From: JAUWOY01 sp034431315
GTDB taxonomy: Bacteria > Chloroflexota > Anaerolineae > VGOG01
Reading direction: 5' to 3'
NCBI GenBank assembly: GCA_034431315.1
Contig: DAOUDK010000058.1
Coordinates: forward strand, 1 to 10,975
DNA: 10,975 bases
Position numbers and translations under genes: made by a program. Of the stretch, positions 6,213 through 10,975 are shown in pieces. Under the pieces are notes generated by a model, which did not search any database, was not told where the DNA came from, and worked only from the letters and a program-made list of their open reading frames with translations. Position 1 is the stretch's first letter. Each line of letters starts with the position of its first letter.

Positions 6213-7344
6213 AGTCCGACCGCACGTGCATGGGCATGATCACGTGAACGAAATCCACGTCCCCAACGGGTTTGAGGACGCCGGGGCTAGAGGAGGTGGT
6301 CGTCTCCAGAACTACCTGGGCAGAATCCATCACCGAGAGAACGTCAATGAGGTACTTGACGTTGAAGGCGATTTCAACTGCATCCCCCTCAATTGAGGCG
6401 TCAATCTCGCCCACGTTATCGCCCAACTCAGCACTGGTGGCGGCGATGGTCAAATGACCCGGCGCCAGCTCCCCGCCAGGGGCGATTTGGATGCGCGCGA
6501 TATTGGCCGCGTCACGGGCAAAGATGTTGGCCGTCTTGCAGGCCCTCACGAAGCTGTTGGTGTTCAACACCGTGCGAGTGGCGTAGCTCTTGGGGATGAT
6601 CTGCTGGTAGTCGGGGAAATTGCCCTCAATGAGTTGCGAGACCAGGTCCACATTTGGCGCATGGAAAAGCACCTGATTGCGGGTAGGGGTGATGACCAGG
6701 GTGATCTCTTCCTCGTCGGTGCTTATGCGCGCCACCTCTGCCAGGGCCCGGGCGGGGATGATGACACTTACTGACTCCGTTTCCGCGGGGAGCTCCGCCG
6801 TGCGCACCGAGAGGCGGAAGCCATCAGCAGCGGCCATGGTGAGCTGGTTCCCCTCGAACTTAGCCAGCACTCCGGTCAGGATGGGCCTGCTTTCATCCGT
6901 GGCAGCGGCCAGGACGACCTGCTCGATCATCCGTCTGAAGGCAGCAGCCTCCAGAGTGATCTGGCCGTCCCCCTCTTCGAGCGCAGGAATGAGCGGGAAC
7001 TCCTGGGCGTCTATGCCCTTGAGATTGGCCTCGTAGCGGGCGCACTTGAGATTGAGGGTTTGGGTGCGCACGACGAGCTCCATGTCTATCCGCTCAGACG
7101 GCAGGGAGTTGACCAGGTCAATAAAAGAGCGGGCTGGCACCGTCGTAGCCCCCTCTTCCTCCACTTTGGCCCCGATCCAGCAGTTGATGCCGATCTCCAG
7201 GTCCGTGGCCGACAGCTTCAGGCGGCCGTTGTCGGTGGAAAGCATCACATTTGCCAGCACCGGCAAAGTACTGCGGGTGGCCACCGCTCGCCCCACCACG
7301 CTTAAGCCCTTAGACAAATTCTCTTGTAAGCAAGAAACTCTCAT
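6211..7344 (-). CDS. dnaN: DNA polymerase III beta subunit (sliding clamp)
   Basis: The 377-residue clamp forms the ring that tethers DNA polymerase III and other DNA enzymes to DNA. The sequence reads through all three clamp domains, from 'MRVSCLQENLSKGLSVVGRAVATRSTLPVLANVML' style N-terminus, through 'ESRPILTGVLAKFEGN' and 'ADGFRLSVRTAELP' (domain 2) and 'EGNFPDYQQIIPKSYAT', to the C-terminal 'VHVIMPMHVRSD', which carries the conserved MPM. ATG 7344 is chosen because AGGAGGT lies 7 bases upstream and the protein then starts at the family position; the open frame extends 26 codons further (7422) without family similarity. recF follows downstream as in many bacteria. dnaA, the usual upstream neighbour, is replaced by a HEPN/MNT module. 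Confidence 0.95.
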   Translation of the reverse strand: MRVSCLQENLSKGLSVVGRAVATRSTLPVLANVMLSTDNGRLKLSATDLEIGINCWIGAKVEEEGATTVPARSFIDLVNSLPSERIDMELVVRTQTLNLKCARYEANLKGIDAQEFPLIPALEEGDGQITLEAAAFRRMIEQVVLAAATDESRPILTGVLAKFEGNQLTMAAADGFRLSVRTAELPAETESVSVIIPARALAEVARISTDEEEITLVITPTRNQVLFHAPNVDLVSQLIEGNFPDYQQIIPKSYATRTVLNTNSFVRACKTANIFARDAANIARIQIAPGGELAPGHLTIAATSAELGDNVGEIDASIEGDAVEIAFNVKYLIDVLSVMDSAQVVLETTTSSSPGVLKPVGDVDFVHVIMPMHVRSD

Positions 7345-7393
7345 GAACGTGACCTCCTTTGATAGAAATAAGCCATTCCTTTGGGTCTGGTGA

Positions 7394-7422
7394 ATTCTAA
7401 TCTGCCTGTCGTCGGATTCCAA
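7394..7422 (-). promoter_or_regulatory. Candidate dnaN promoter
   Basis: On the minus strand TTGGAA (7422-7417) and TAGAAT (7399-7394) are 17 bases apart. The -10 is one base and the -35 two bases from consensus. It lies in the 81-base gap between the HEPN stop (7426) and the dnaN ATG (7344), giving a leader of about 43 bases. Confidence 0.45.
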
Positions 7423-7425
7423 TCC

Positions 7426-7845
7426 TCACTCCTCCAACAGCGAGGAGATCAAAGGGCAAAGCTCACCGAGAAACTGGGTGCAACGGGTCAGTTGGGCCTC
7501 GACGTATTCTCGGTCGAACGCGATCAAAGCCACATAGTCTCCTTCCTGGCGATCCTCGAAGAGTTGGTCATATAGCTTCCCCCACTTCACATCCAGCAAG
7601 CCGGTCTTGATGAATTTGCGATGGAAAGTGGCGCGAACCCCCGTATGCTTCTTTAAAGACAATTTACGCTCCAGAAGTGCCGCACTTACCGCGTAGAATG
7701 CAGCATAGTAGAGACGGTTGACGGCAAAATCGTAGGCCTGAGCTTCCAGTTCACGTCTTGCAGAGGCCAGACTATCCTCTGCCTTGGACCACCAATAGCG
7801 AACCACTTCTATGCGTCGTTCCTCAGTGCTCATAGCAGTACTCAT
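7426..7845 (-). CDS. HEPN-domain protein, partner of an MNT nucleotidyltransferase
   Basis: This 139-residue all-helical HEPN protein (PF05168/UPF0332 type) carries the family landmarks 'VNRLYYAAFYAVSAALL' (42-58), 'KKHTGVRATFHRKFIKTG' (65-82) and 'YDQLFEDRQEGDY' (92-104). HEPN proteins encoded next to MNT nucleotidyltransferases form toxin-antitoxin pairs (HepT/MntA) in which HEPN is an RNase. The standard HepT R-x4-H-x-Y signature is not obvious here: 'RQEGDY' has Asp where His is expected. R60-x6-H67 is the only formal R-x4-6-H match, and R71-x3-H75 is one residue too short. RNase activity is therefore uncertain. The ATG overlaps the MNT stop as ATGA; a second ATG five codons in (7833) is an alternative start. 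It is the last gene before dnaN. Confidence 0.85.
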   Translation of the reverse strand: MSTAMSTEERRIEVVRYWWSKAEDSLASARRELEAQAYDFAVNRLYYAAFYAVSAALLERKLSLKKHTGVRATFHRKFIKTGLLDVKWGKLYDQLFEDRQEGDYVALIAFDREYVEAQLTRCTQFLGELCPLISSLLEE

Positions 7846-8186
7846 AACCTGATACCGTCCTTGAGGATTTCTTCTCGCAGGGGCAGAACTGAAAAAACAC
7901 CTATCTCCCAGGAGTTGCGATCAACGACGAGGGTGCTGAAATTCGTGTCATGGAGTAGATTCACTTCAAAGACCAAGTCGGTGATCTCGTGGCGTGCAGG
8001 ACGCGTGAGGGGCTGCGCCGTCACAATGAGCAAGTCAAGATCGGATTCTTCATCCGCCTCGCCCCGCGCGACAGAACCGTACAGGATCACAGCCTCGATG
8101 TCGAACTCATCGAACAACCTGTGACGTAGTTCACCTAGAGCTTGATACTGATTCGGTGCGAGAGTAACGTTGTCCAATCTCTTCAC
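7842..8186 (-). CDS. MNT-type minimal nucleotidyltransferase (MntA-like antitoxin)
   Basis: This 114-residue protein has the polymerase-beta-fold nucleotidyltransferase signature 'YGSVARGEADEESDLDLLIV' (36-55), giving GS at 37-38 and the catalytic pair D49/D51. E74 ('FEVNLL') is the likely third acidic residue. The tail 'LPLREEILKDGIRL' is typical of the group. In characterised type VII pairs MntA adds AMP units to a tyrosine of the HEPN toxin and silences it; the same role is inferred. The GTG start overlaps the TGA of the upstream 39-aa ORF (GTGA), and its own TGA overlaps the HEPN ATG (ATGA), so all three are translationally linked. An AGAGG stretch about 10 bases upstream may serve as ribosome site. 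Confidence 0.88.
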   Translation of the reverse strand: MKRLDNVTLAPNQYQALGELRHRLFDEFDIEAVILYGSVARGEADEESDLDLLIVTAQPLTRPARHEITDLVFEVNLLHDTNFSTLVVDRNSWEIGVFSVLPLREEILKDGIRL

Positions 8187-8302
8187 AGATTGATAACCTC
8201 TTCTGGAACTACGACCAGCACCGCTATGTCTTTGGGAAGGTCAATGTCTTCGAACAATTCGACAACTCTCTCGCCTTTGCATATTGCGGAGAGCGTTTTC
8301 AT
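8183..8302 (-). CDS. 39-residue antitoxin-like protein (AF2212/DUF104-like), first gene of the MNT/HEPN module
   Basis: ATG 8302 is preceded by GAAGGA about 9 bases upstream, and the frame runs to TGA 8185-8183. The product starts 'MKTLSAICKGERVVELFEDI' and continues 'DLPKDIAVLVVVPEEVINL'. This matches the general pattern of AF2212-like/DUF104 small beta proteins (MKx(L/I)xAxYxxGxxxLLExxDLPxGxxVxV), which are often encoded directly upstream of toxin genes. The recognition is by pattern only and the protein is short even for that family. The 4-base GTGA overlap with the MNT start, the ribosome site and its place right after a cassette boundary (8333) support it as a real gene. Function as a third antitoxin component or as a transcriptional or translational leader is inference. 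Confidence 0.6.
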   Translation of the reverse strand: MKTLSAICKGERVVELFEDIDLPKDIAVLVVVPEEVINL

Positions 8303-8332
8303 CAGAAGTTTCCTTCTTCCGTCTTGCTATTT

Positions 8333-8421
8333 CGGCTAACGTGTTCACGGTTGCCGAAGCGCGCTGAACCCCGACGAGGTCAGGTGCATTTGGCGAAGCC
8401 CATAGCGGCAGCCCGCTATCA
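8333..8421 (-). repeat. attC-like cassette boundary A (divergent copy)
   Basis: Read in gene orientation the element begins TGATAGCGG (8421-8413), contains GGCTGCCG and CGGCAACC segments that can pair with each other, and ends CGTTAGCCG (8341-8333). The terminal box fits the GTTRRRY-type core well at GTTAGCC. The opposite box reads AGC instead of AAC, and the interior differs from copies B and C apart from CAAATGCAC. It starts about 25 bases after the stop of the zinc-ribbon gene. Confidence 0.45.
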
Positions 8422-8445
8422 GCGGACCCTAGTACTACTGGCCCT

Positions 8446-9189
8446 CTATTGACTTCCCACCGCAACCATATCTTTCACGAACAAGGCCAAGGCTTCCATG
8501 AATTGCCTGCGTGCTTGTATCTTCTCACGGCCTGTTATTGATGCTCTTGCTCTCGCAACGGGATCTGATGCAAAAGCCGCCATTAGTGCGTCGAACCAAC
8601 CAACCTTCCCCAGCCGCAGGGAAACCTCGATTTGGTCTCCCCTACGAGTAGAGAGCGAAATCCTACCGCCGTAGTCTATCTCACAGTTGCTGAACTCTGA
8701 ATATGAAAATACCCAAAGACGTTCTTCTTTCCTCCATTCGGGAACTATCACAAATAGTCGGCAATTGGTAGCCCACAGCATATTGTGCTTGCCTGCCCTA
8801 GCCTTTCTCCGATTGATACGAAGTTCTTTCGGAAACCAAGGGCGATTGATCAGATAGACACCGAACAGTGTCGGTTCTTGACGCTCTATGTAGGGCTCAA
8901 CGCCGAAGCTGCGTAGCATAGGGTTGAGTTGCTGCTCATCGCTCTCCCATTTCTGTACTAACCAGTTCATTTTCCTGAATGTTTCTTGCCAGAGAGCAAC
9001 TCTTTCAAATGGGATGCCCGGGGTCGCGGTTGCCAGTTCGATGCTGCAATTGCCGCAAAACTGGGCCGCCAAGGGATTTTCAGTTCCACACCTGCGGCAC
9101 CTCGCGGTAAGGCTACCCCCGCACTTCAAGCAGAATTTGTTCTGAGCAGGGTTTTCTTGACCGCAGTTAGGGCAAATCATGCCAGCCAT
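8446..9189 (-). CDS. Double zinc-ribbon protein with unknown C-terminal domain
   Basis: The 247-residue protein starts at ATG 9189, with GGAGGAG 6-8 bases upstream. The N-terminus holds two treble-clef/zinc-ribbon units: CPNCG (6-10) with CLKCG (20-24), and CRRCG (31-35) with CGNC (46-49), the double-zinc-ribbon layout. Residues about 60-247 have no family I recognise: a helical start ('LWQETFRKMNWLVQKWESDEQQL'), then a mixed strand region ('WATNCRLFVIVPEWRKEERLWVFSYSEF', 'GRISLSTRRGDQIEVSLRLG') that resembles a PH-like or bacterial-PH fold, and a C-terminal helix. There is no signal peptide or membrane segment, so it is cytoplasmic. It lies between two attC-like elements and looks like a single-gene cassette. 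Function unknown. Confidence 0.85.
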   Translation of the reverse strand: MAGMICPNCGQENPAQNKFCLKCGGSLTARCRRCGTENPLAAQFCGNCSIELATATPGIPFERVALWQETFRKMNWLVQKWESDEQQLNPMLRSFGVEPYIERQEPTLFGVYLINRPWFPKELRINRRKARAGKHNMLWATNCRLFVIVPEWRKEERLWVFSYSEFSNCEIDYGGRISLSTRRGDQIEVSLRLGKVGWFDALMAAFASDPVARARASITGREKIQARRQFMEALALFVKDMVAVGSQ

Positions 9190-9210
9190 TGATAACTCCT
9201 CCTTTCCGCT

Positions 9211-9249
9211 GACACCTTACAAGTGCAGTTACTGCAATACAGTTTTGTC
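9211..9249. promoter_or_regulatory. Nested palindrome upstream of the zinc-ribbon gene (possible operator)
   Basis: TGCAGT-T-ACTGCA (9224-9236) is a perfect 13-base palindrome. GACA (9211-9214) and TGTC (9246-9249) form a second pair with exactly the same centre (9230). It sits 35 bases before the ATG of the zinc-ribbon gene, between that gene and cassette boundary C. Binding by a dimeric regulator is possible; no family is recognised. Confidence 0.3.
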
Positions 9250-9295
9250 TCACCTGCTTCTGCTTATTTCTTTCAAAGGGGAAACTGGCGGATTT

Positions 9296-9365
9296 AAGCT
9301 AACGCTCCGTCCATTTGCGGTGCCAGAGTGCAGCGGAGACATTGTCGTAAATGCGCTGTTATCTG
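9296..9365 (-). repeat. attC-like cassette boundary C
   Basis: In gene orientation this 70-base imperfect palindrome starts CAGATAAC (9365-9358) 14 bases after the stop of the preceding gene and ends GCGTTAGCTT (9305-9296). Inner arms GCATTTACGACAATG and GGCACCGCAAATGGAC pair imperfectly around a central TCCGCTGCACTCT. AAC at one end and GTT at the other correspond to the R'' and R' boxes of attC. It aligns with copy B at about 55 of 70 positions with one 2-base gap, mostly transitions. Confidence 0.65.
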
Positions 9366-9378
9366 AAGTTCGCCCACC

Positions 9379-9969
9379 TCAGGGATTAGGCCAAGCAACA
9401 TCGTCACACCAAAGGTAGAACGTAAAAGGGCCGCGTATATAGACATCTGTTGCTATCCATCCATTCGGCTGCACCTGTATTATTCTCGCATTTGTTGCTC
9501 GATACTGTACTTGAGGGTTTGTCGGATCAAAAGACACGCAGTGAAGGTAGTTGACTTTGACTTCGGTATCTGCCTGAAGCACGAACCCGATAATGTCTGC
9601 TCCCTTCCGCACAACAAACCCATCAACCTCAACTCCTCCCTCTGATTGCTGACCATAACGGGGCTGGGGGCATTCCCCTGATACACCCCCTTCTGCGACA
9701 AGGGTGTTCCAAAGATAGCACCATCCCTCTTGGCCGTAGAGGTCGGCGTATCGCTGAAGGACTGTTGCTCTGGATGCCACTTGTTGTCCAGGTGAAGCAC
9801 TAACTGTCGTAGGTGGTGGCGCTGTGATTGGTGGAAAGGAAGGTGTTGAATCAGAAGGCGCAAACCTTCCTTCTCCGACTATGGAGGCAACTACTATGCC
9901 ACCTATGATTGTCACAACTAATCCAGCGATTATTGCTTTTGAAGACAGCGGGTTTTGGCTTTGTTCCAT
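9379..9969 (-). CDS. Membrane-anchored extracytoplasmic protein of unknown function
   Basis: The 196-residue protein starts at ATG 9969 with AGGTG 7 bases upstream; a GTG three codons earlier (9978) is possible. Residues about 10-33 (SSKAIIAGLVVTIIGGIVVA) form one N-terminal membrane segment or uncleaved signal. A Pro/Ser/Thr-rich stretch (about 37-62, 'SFPPITAPPPTT') follows, then a globular domain from about 65 on ('VLQRYADLYGQEGWCYLWNTL', 'GFVVRKGADIIGFVLQAD', 'VYIRGPFTFYLWCDDVAWPNP') with four cysteines. The layout, membrane anchor plus proline linker plus small Cys-bearing outer domain, is shared with the next gene, but the sequences are not alike. No family recognised. It occupies a cassette between attC-like elements B and C. 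Confidence 0.8.
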   Translation of the reverse strand: MEQSQNPLSSKAIIAGLVVTIIGGIVVASIVGEGRFAPSDSTPSFPPITAPPPTTVSASPGQQVASRATVLQRYADLYGQEGWCYLWNTLVAEGGVSGECPQPRYGQQSEGGVEVDGFVVRKGADIIGFVLQADTEVKVNYLHCVSFDPTNPQVQYRATNARIIQVQPNGWIATDVYIRGPFTFYLWCDDVAWPNP

Positions 9970-9992
9970 TGCAATCACCTACAGGCGAATTT

Positions 9993-10064
9993 CAGATAAC
10001 GTTCCGTGCATTTGCACAGTGCCGAAGCACAGCGAAGGCATTGTTGTAAATGTGCCGTTATGTG
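9993..10064 (-). repeat. attC-like cassette boundary B
   Basis: This 72-base imperfect palindrome, read in gene orientation, runs from CACATAACGG (10064-10055) to AACGTTATCTG (10003-9993). Arms GCACATTTACA and TGCAAATGCAC pair with unpaired bases on one side only, and AATGCC pairs with GGCACT around TTCGCTGTGCTTC. One-sided extra bases and a variable terminal structure are hallmarks of attC sites. It begins 38 bases after the upstream gene's stop and ends 24 bases before the next gene's ATG. Confidence 0.65.
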
Positions 10065-10101
10065 ACGTTGCGCCCTCTCTTGATTCTTTACCAAGCAACT
10101 T

Positions 10102-10749
10102 TTATCGCTCAGGACGGGCACGAAAACCACCTTGAGGTCCGGAGGATATCACGCGATGTATACCTGGTGCAATTTTGATTACTTGGGGTGTGCATTGTGT
10201 ACCAATTACACGACCATCGACTTCACCGACACAAATCTCCATTTGCATAGGTATGCTTGTAACGAAAATGGCTGTGTAGCCAGCCCGGATAGAGTCTAAT
10301 GACGTACCTTCTGCTTGCCAAATGTCTTCGGAACCATCCGTTGGTCCTGTCCAAGTCATAGTGCGTGCTACGTGATCATATTCCCAGCAATTTCCATAGC
10401 ACAATTGGCTGACTGGTGGCTGTACCAGTGGTGTGGTGATGGCTTCTGTGGGGGGTGGCTGCTGGACAATCACCGTAGGCCGCGATGTAGCTGTAACCAC
10501 TACCGCCTCACGAGTCGGAGTCGCTAAAGTAGTGTAAGATGCTAGGCCAGATACGCTAATGAAGTATCCTACAATGCTCAAGAGAATCAGACAAAGCCCA
10601 AACCCACCAAGGAGCACAGCCCTCGCTGGTGGAAGCTCAATGACTGTTTTGATGCTACCGATAATGGCGAGAACAATGCATATGGCTCCTATAGTGAAGG
10701 CAGCAGTTAATAAGCCGGACTCTTGAAGCAACTTGAAAAACTCAACCAC
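10102..10749 (-). CDS. Two-span membrane protein with exported C-terminal domain, unknown function
   Basis: The 215-residue protein begins with GTG 10749, preceded by AAGGAG about 10 bases upstream. Two hydrophobic segments (about 13-34, 'LTAAFTIGAICIVLAIIGSI', and about 43-68, 'RAVLLGGFGLCLILLSIVGY') are followed by a Thr/Pro/Val-rich linker (about 75-113, 'TPTREAVVV', 'VQQPPPTEAITTP'). A C-terminal domain (about 118-205) contains the pair 'LCYGNCWEYD' and two further cysteines (EICVGE, TQCTP). Both termini may lie on the same side of the membrane. No family recognised. The outer domain has a beta-rich look similar to carbohydrate- or ligand-binding modules, but this is weak. It is a single-gene unit between attC-like elements D and B. 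Confidence 0.8.
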   Translation of the reverse strand: MVEFFKLLQESGLLTAAFTIGAICIVLAIIGSIKTVIELPPARAVLLGGFGLCLILLSIVGYFISVSGLASYTTLATPTREAVVVTATSRPTVIVQQPPPTEAITTPLVQPPVSQLCYGNCWEYDHVARTMTWTGPTDGSEDIWQAEGTSLDSIRAGYTAIFVTSIPMQMEICVGEVDGRVIGTQCTPQVIKIAPGIHRVISSGPQGGFRARPER

Positions 10750-10801
10750 GTTACGCTTTCTCCTTGTCTAAATACTTGGCTGGAAAGAGTAGATGAAATC
10801 T

Positions 10802-10846
10802 CAGATAACGCCCCATATCCGAACCGAGTTTCGGATATTCTTACAA
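10802..10846 (-). repeat. attC-like cassette boundary D (short copy)
   Basis: In gene orientation TTGTAAG (10846-10840) leads into a perfect 9-bp stem ATATCCGAA/TTCGGATAT (10838-10830 with 10823-10815, 6-base loop), then four unpaired bases (GGGG) and GCGTTATCTG (10811-10802). The final box is identical to that of copy B. The first box reads AAG rather than AAC. It follows the partial gene's stop by 47 bases and precedes the next gene's start by 52. Confidence 0.5.
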
Positions 10847-10893
10847 GGAGTTCCTGAATCATGACTTCTGCACACCATAGTACATTAACAAAT

Positions 10894-10975
10894 CTAAAAG
10901 TTGCTATCTGGTGGGTTTGAGACACGCATGCGCAACGAGCGGCCATCGGGCATGATGACTCGGCGCTCGTTGACG
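10894..10975 (-). CDS. C-terminal end of an unidentified protein (N-terminus beyond window)
   Basis: The frame is open from the window edge to TAG 10896-10894 and ends 'NERRVIMPDGRSLRMRVSN' then PPDSNF, 26 residues in all. It is too short to identify. Its support is that its stop is followed by an attC-like element at the same distance as for its neighbours, and that its base composition is higher in GC than the following spacer. A chance frame of this length is quite possible. Confidence 0.4.
   Translation of the reverse strand, partial: VNERRVIMPDGRSLRMRVSNPPDSNF

Noticed and set aside
7390..7430. Possible degenerate heptad tract (TCTAATC ... TTCCAATCC)
   Set aside because: Resembles the 4801 tract in words only; period 7 is not maintained and the stretch can be read as the dnaN promoter.
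8241..8465. 74-codon minus-strand frame between the zinc-ribbon gene and the small ORF
   Set aside because: It overlaps the end of the zinc-ribbon gene, crosses boundary element A and overlaps the 39-aa ORF in another frame; no ribosome site or family pattern.
10707..10946. 79-codon minus-strand frame
   Set aside because: It runs across the boundary element and overlaps the start of the two-span membrane protein; the sequence is not protein-like and a competing frame explains the end at 10894.

Overview
The window looks like a piece of a Chloroflexota (Anaerolineae-like) chromosome. This is inferred from secreted proteins with long Thr/Pro/Ser linkers, a 'YLPLIVK' segment just before such a linker, a PGRP-type amidase with an NBR1-like Ig domain, and short heptanucleotide tandem repeats. 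No 16S or other decisive marker is present, so the assignment is moderate.

Left part (1-3107): two divergently transcribed genes for exported proteins. On the minus strand is a secreted protein cut by the window edge (1-571), built from modules resembling phage tail-fibre repeats. On the plus strand is a large modular peptidoglycan-recognition/amidase protein (735-3107). Between them lie two near-consensus sigma70-type promoters facing away from each other.

Housekeeping part (3164-7344): corA (Mg/Co channel) and rsmG (16S rRNA m7G methyltransferase) overlap by one base on the plus strand and converge on recF, which lies downstream of dnaN on the minus strand. dnaN and recF are the replication clamp and the gap-repair ATPase, commonly clustered with dnaA; dnaA is not in the window. 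Heptanucleotide repeat tracts sit at the rsmG/recF convergent end, in the dnaN-recF spacer and, in frame, inside recF. The recF leader holds a strong promoter and a large hairpin.

Accessory part (7426-10975, all minus strand, by eye less GC-rich than the housekeeping part): from high to low coordinate there is a partial C-terminus, two membrane-anchored orphan proteins, a double-zinc-ribbon protein, and a three-gene overlapping module (39-aa antitoxin-like ORF, MNT nucleotidyltransferase, HEPN protein). Each of the first four genes is followed, in gene orientation, by an imperfect-dyad element ending in a conserved CGTTA box. Two of these elements align at about 55 of 70 positions. The pattern, one short gene plus one attC-like site with all genes in one direction, is that of an integron gene-cassette array without a visible integrase (CALIN-like). 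It abuts the MNT/HEPN module and then dnaN. This array is the most unusual part of the window.
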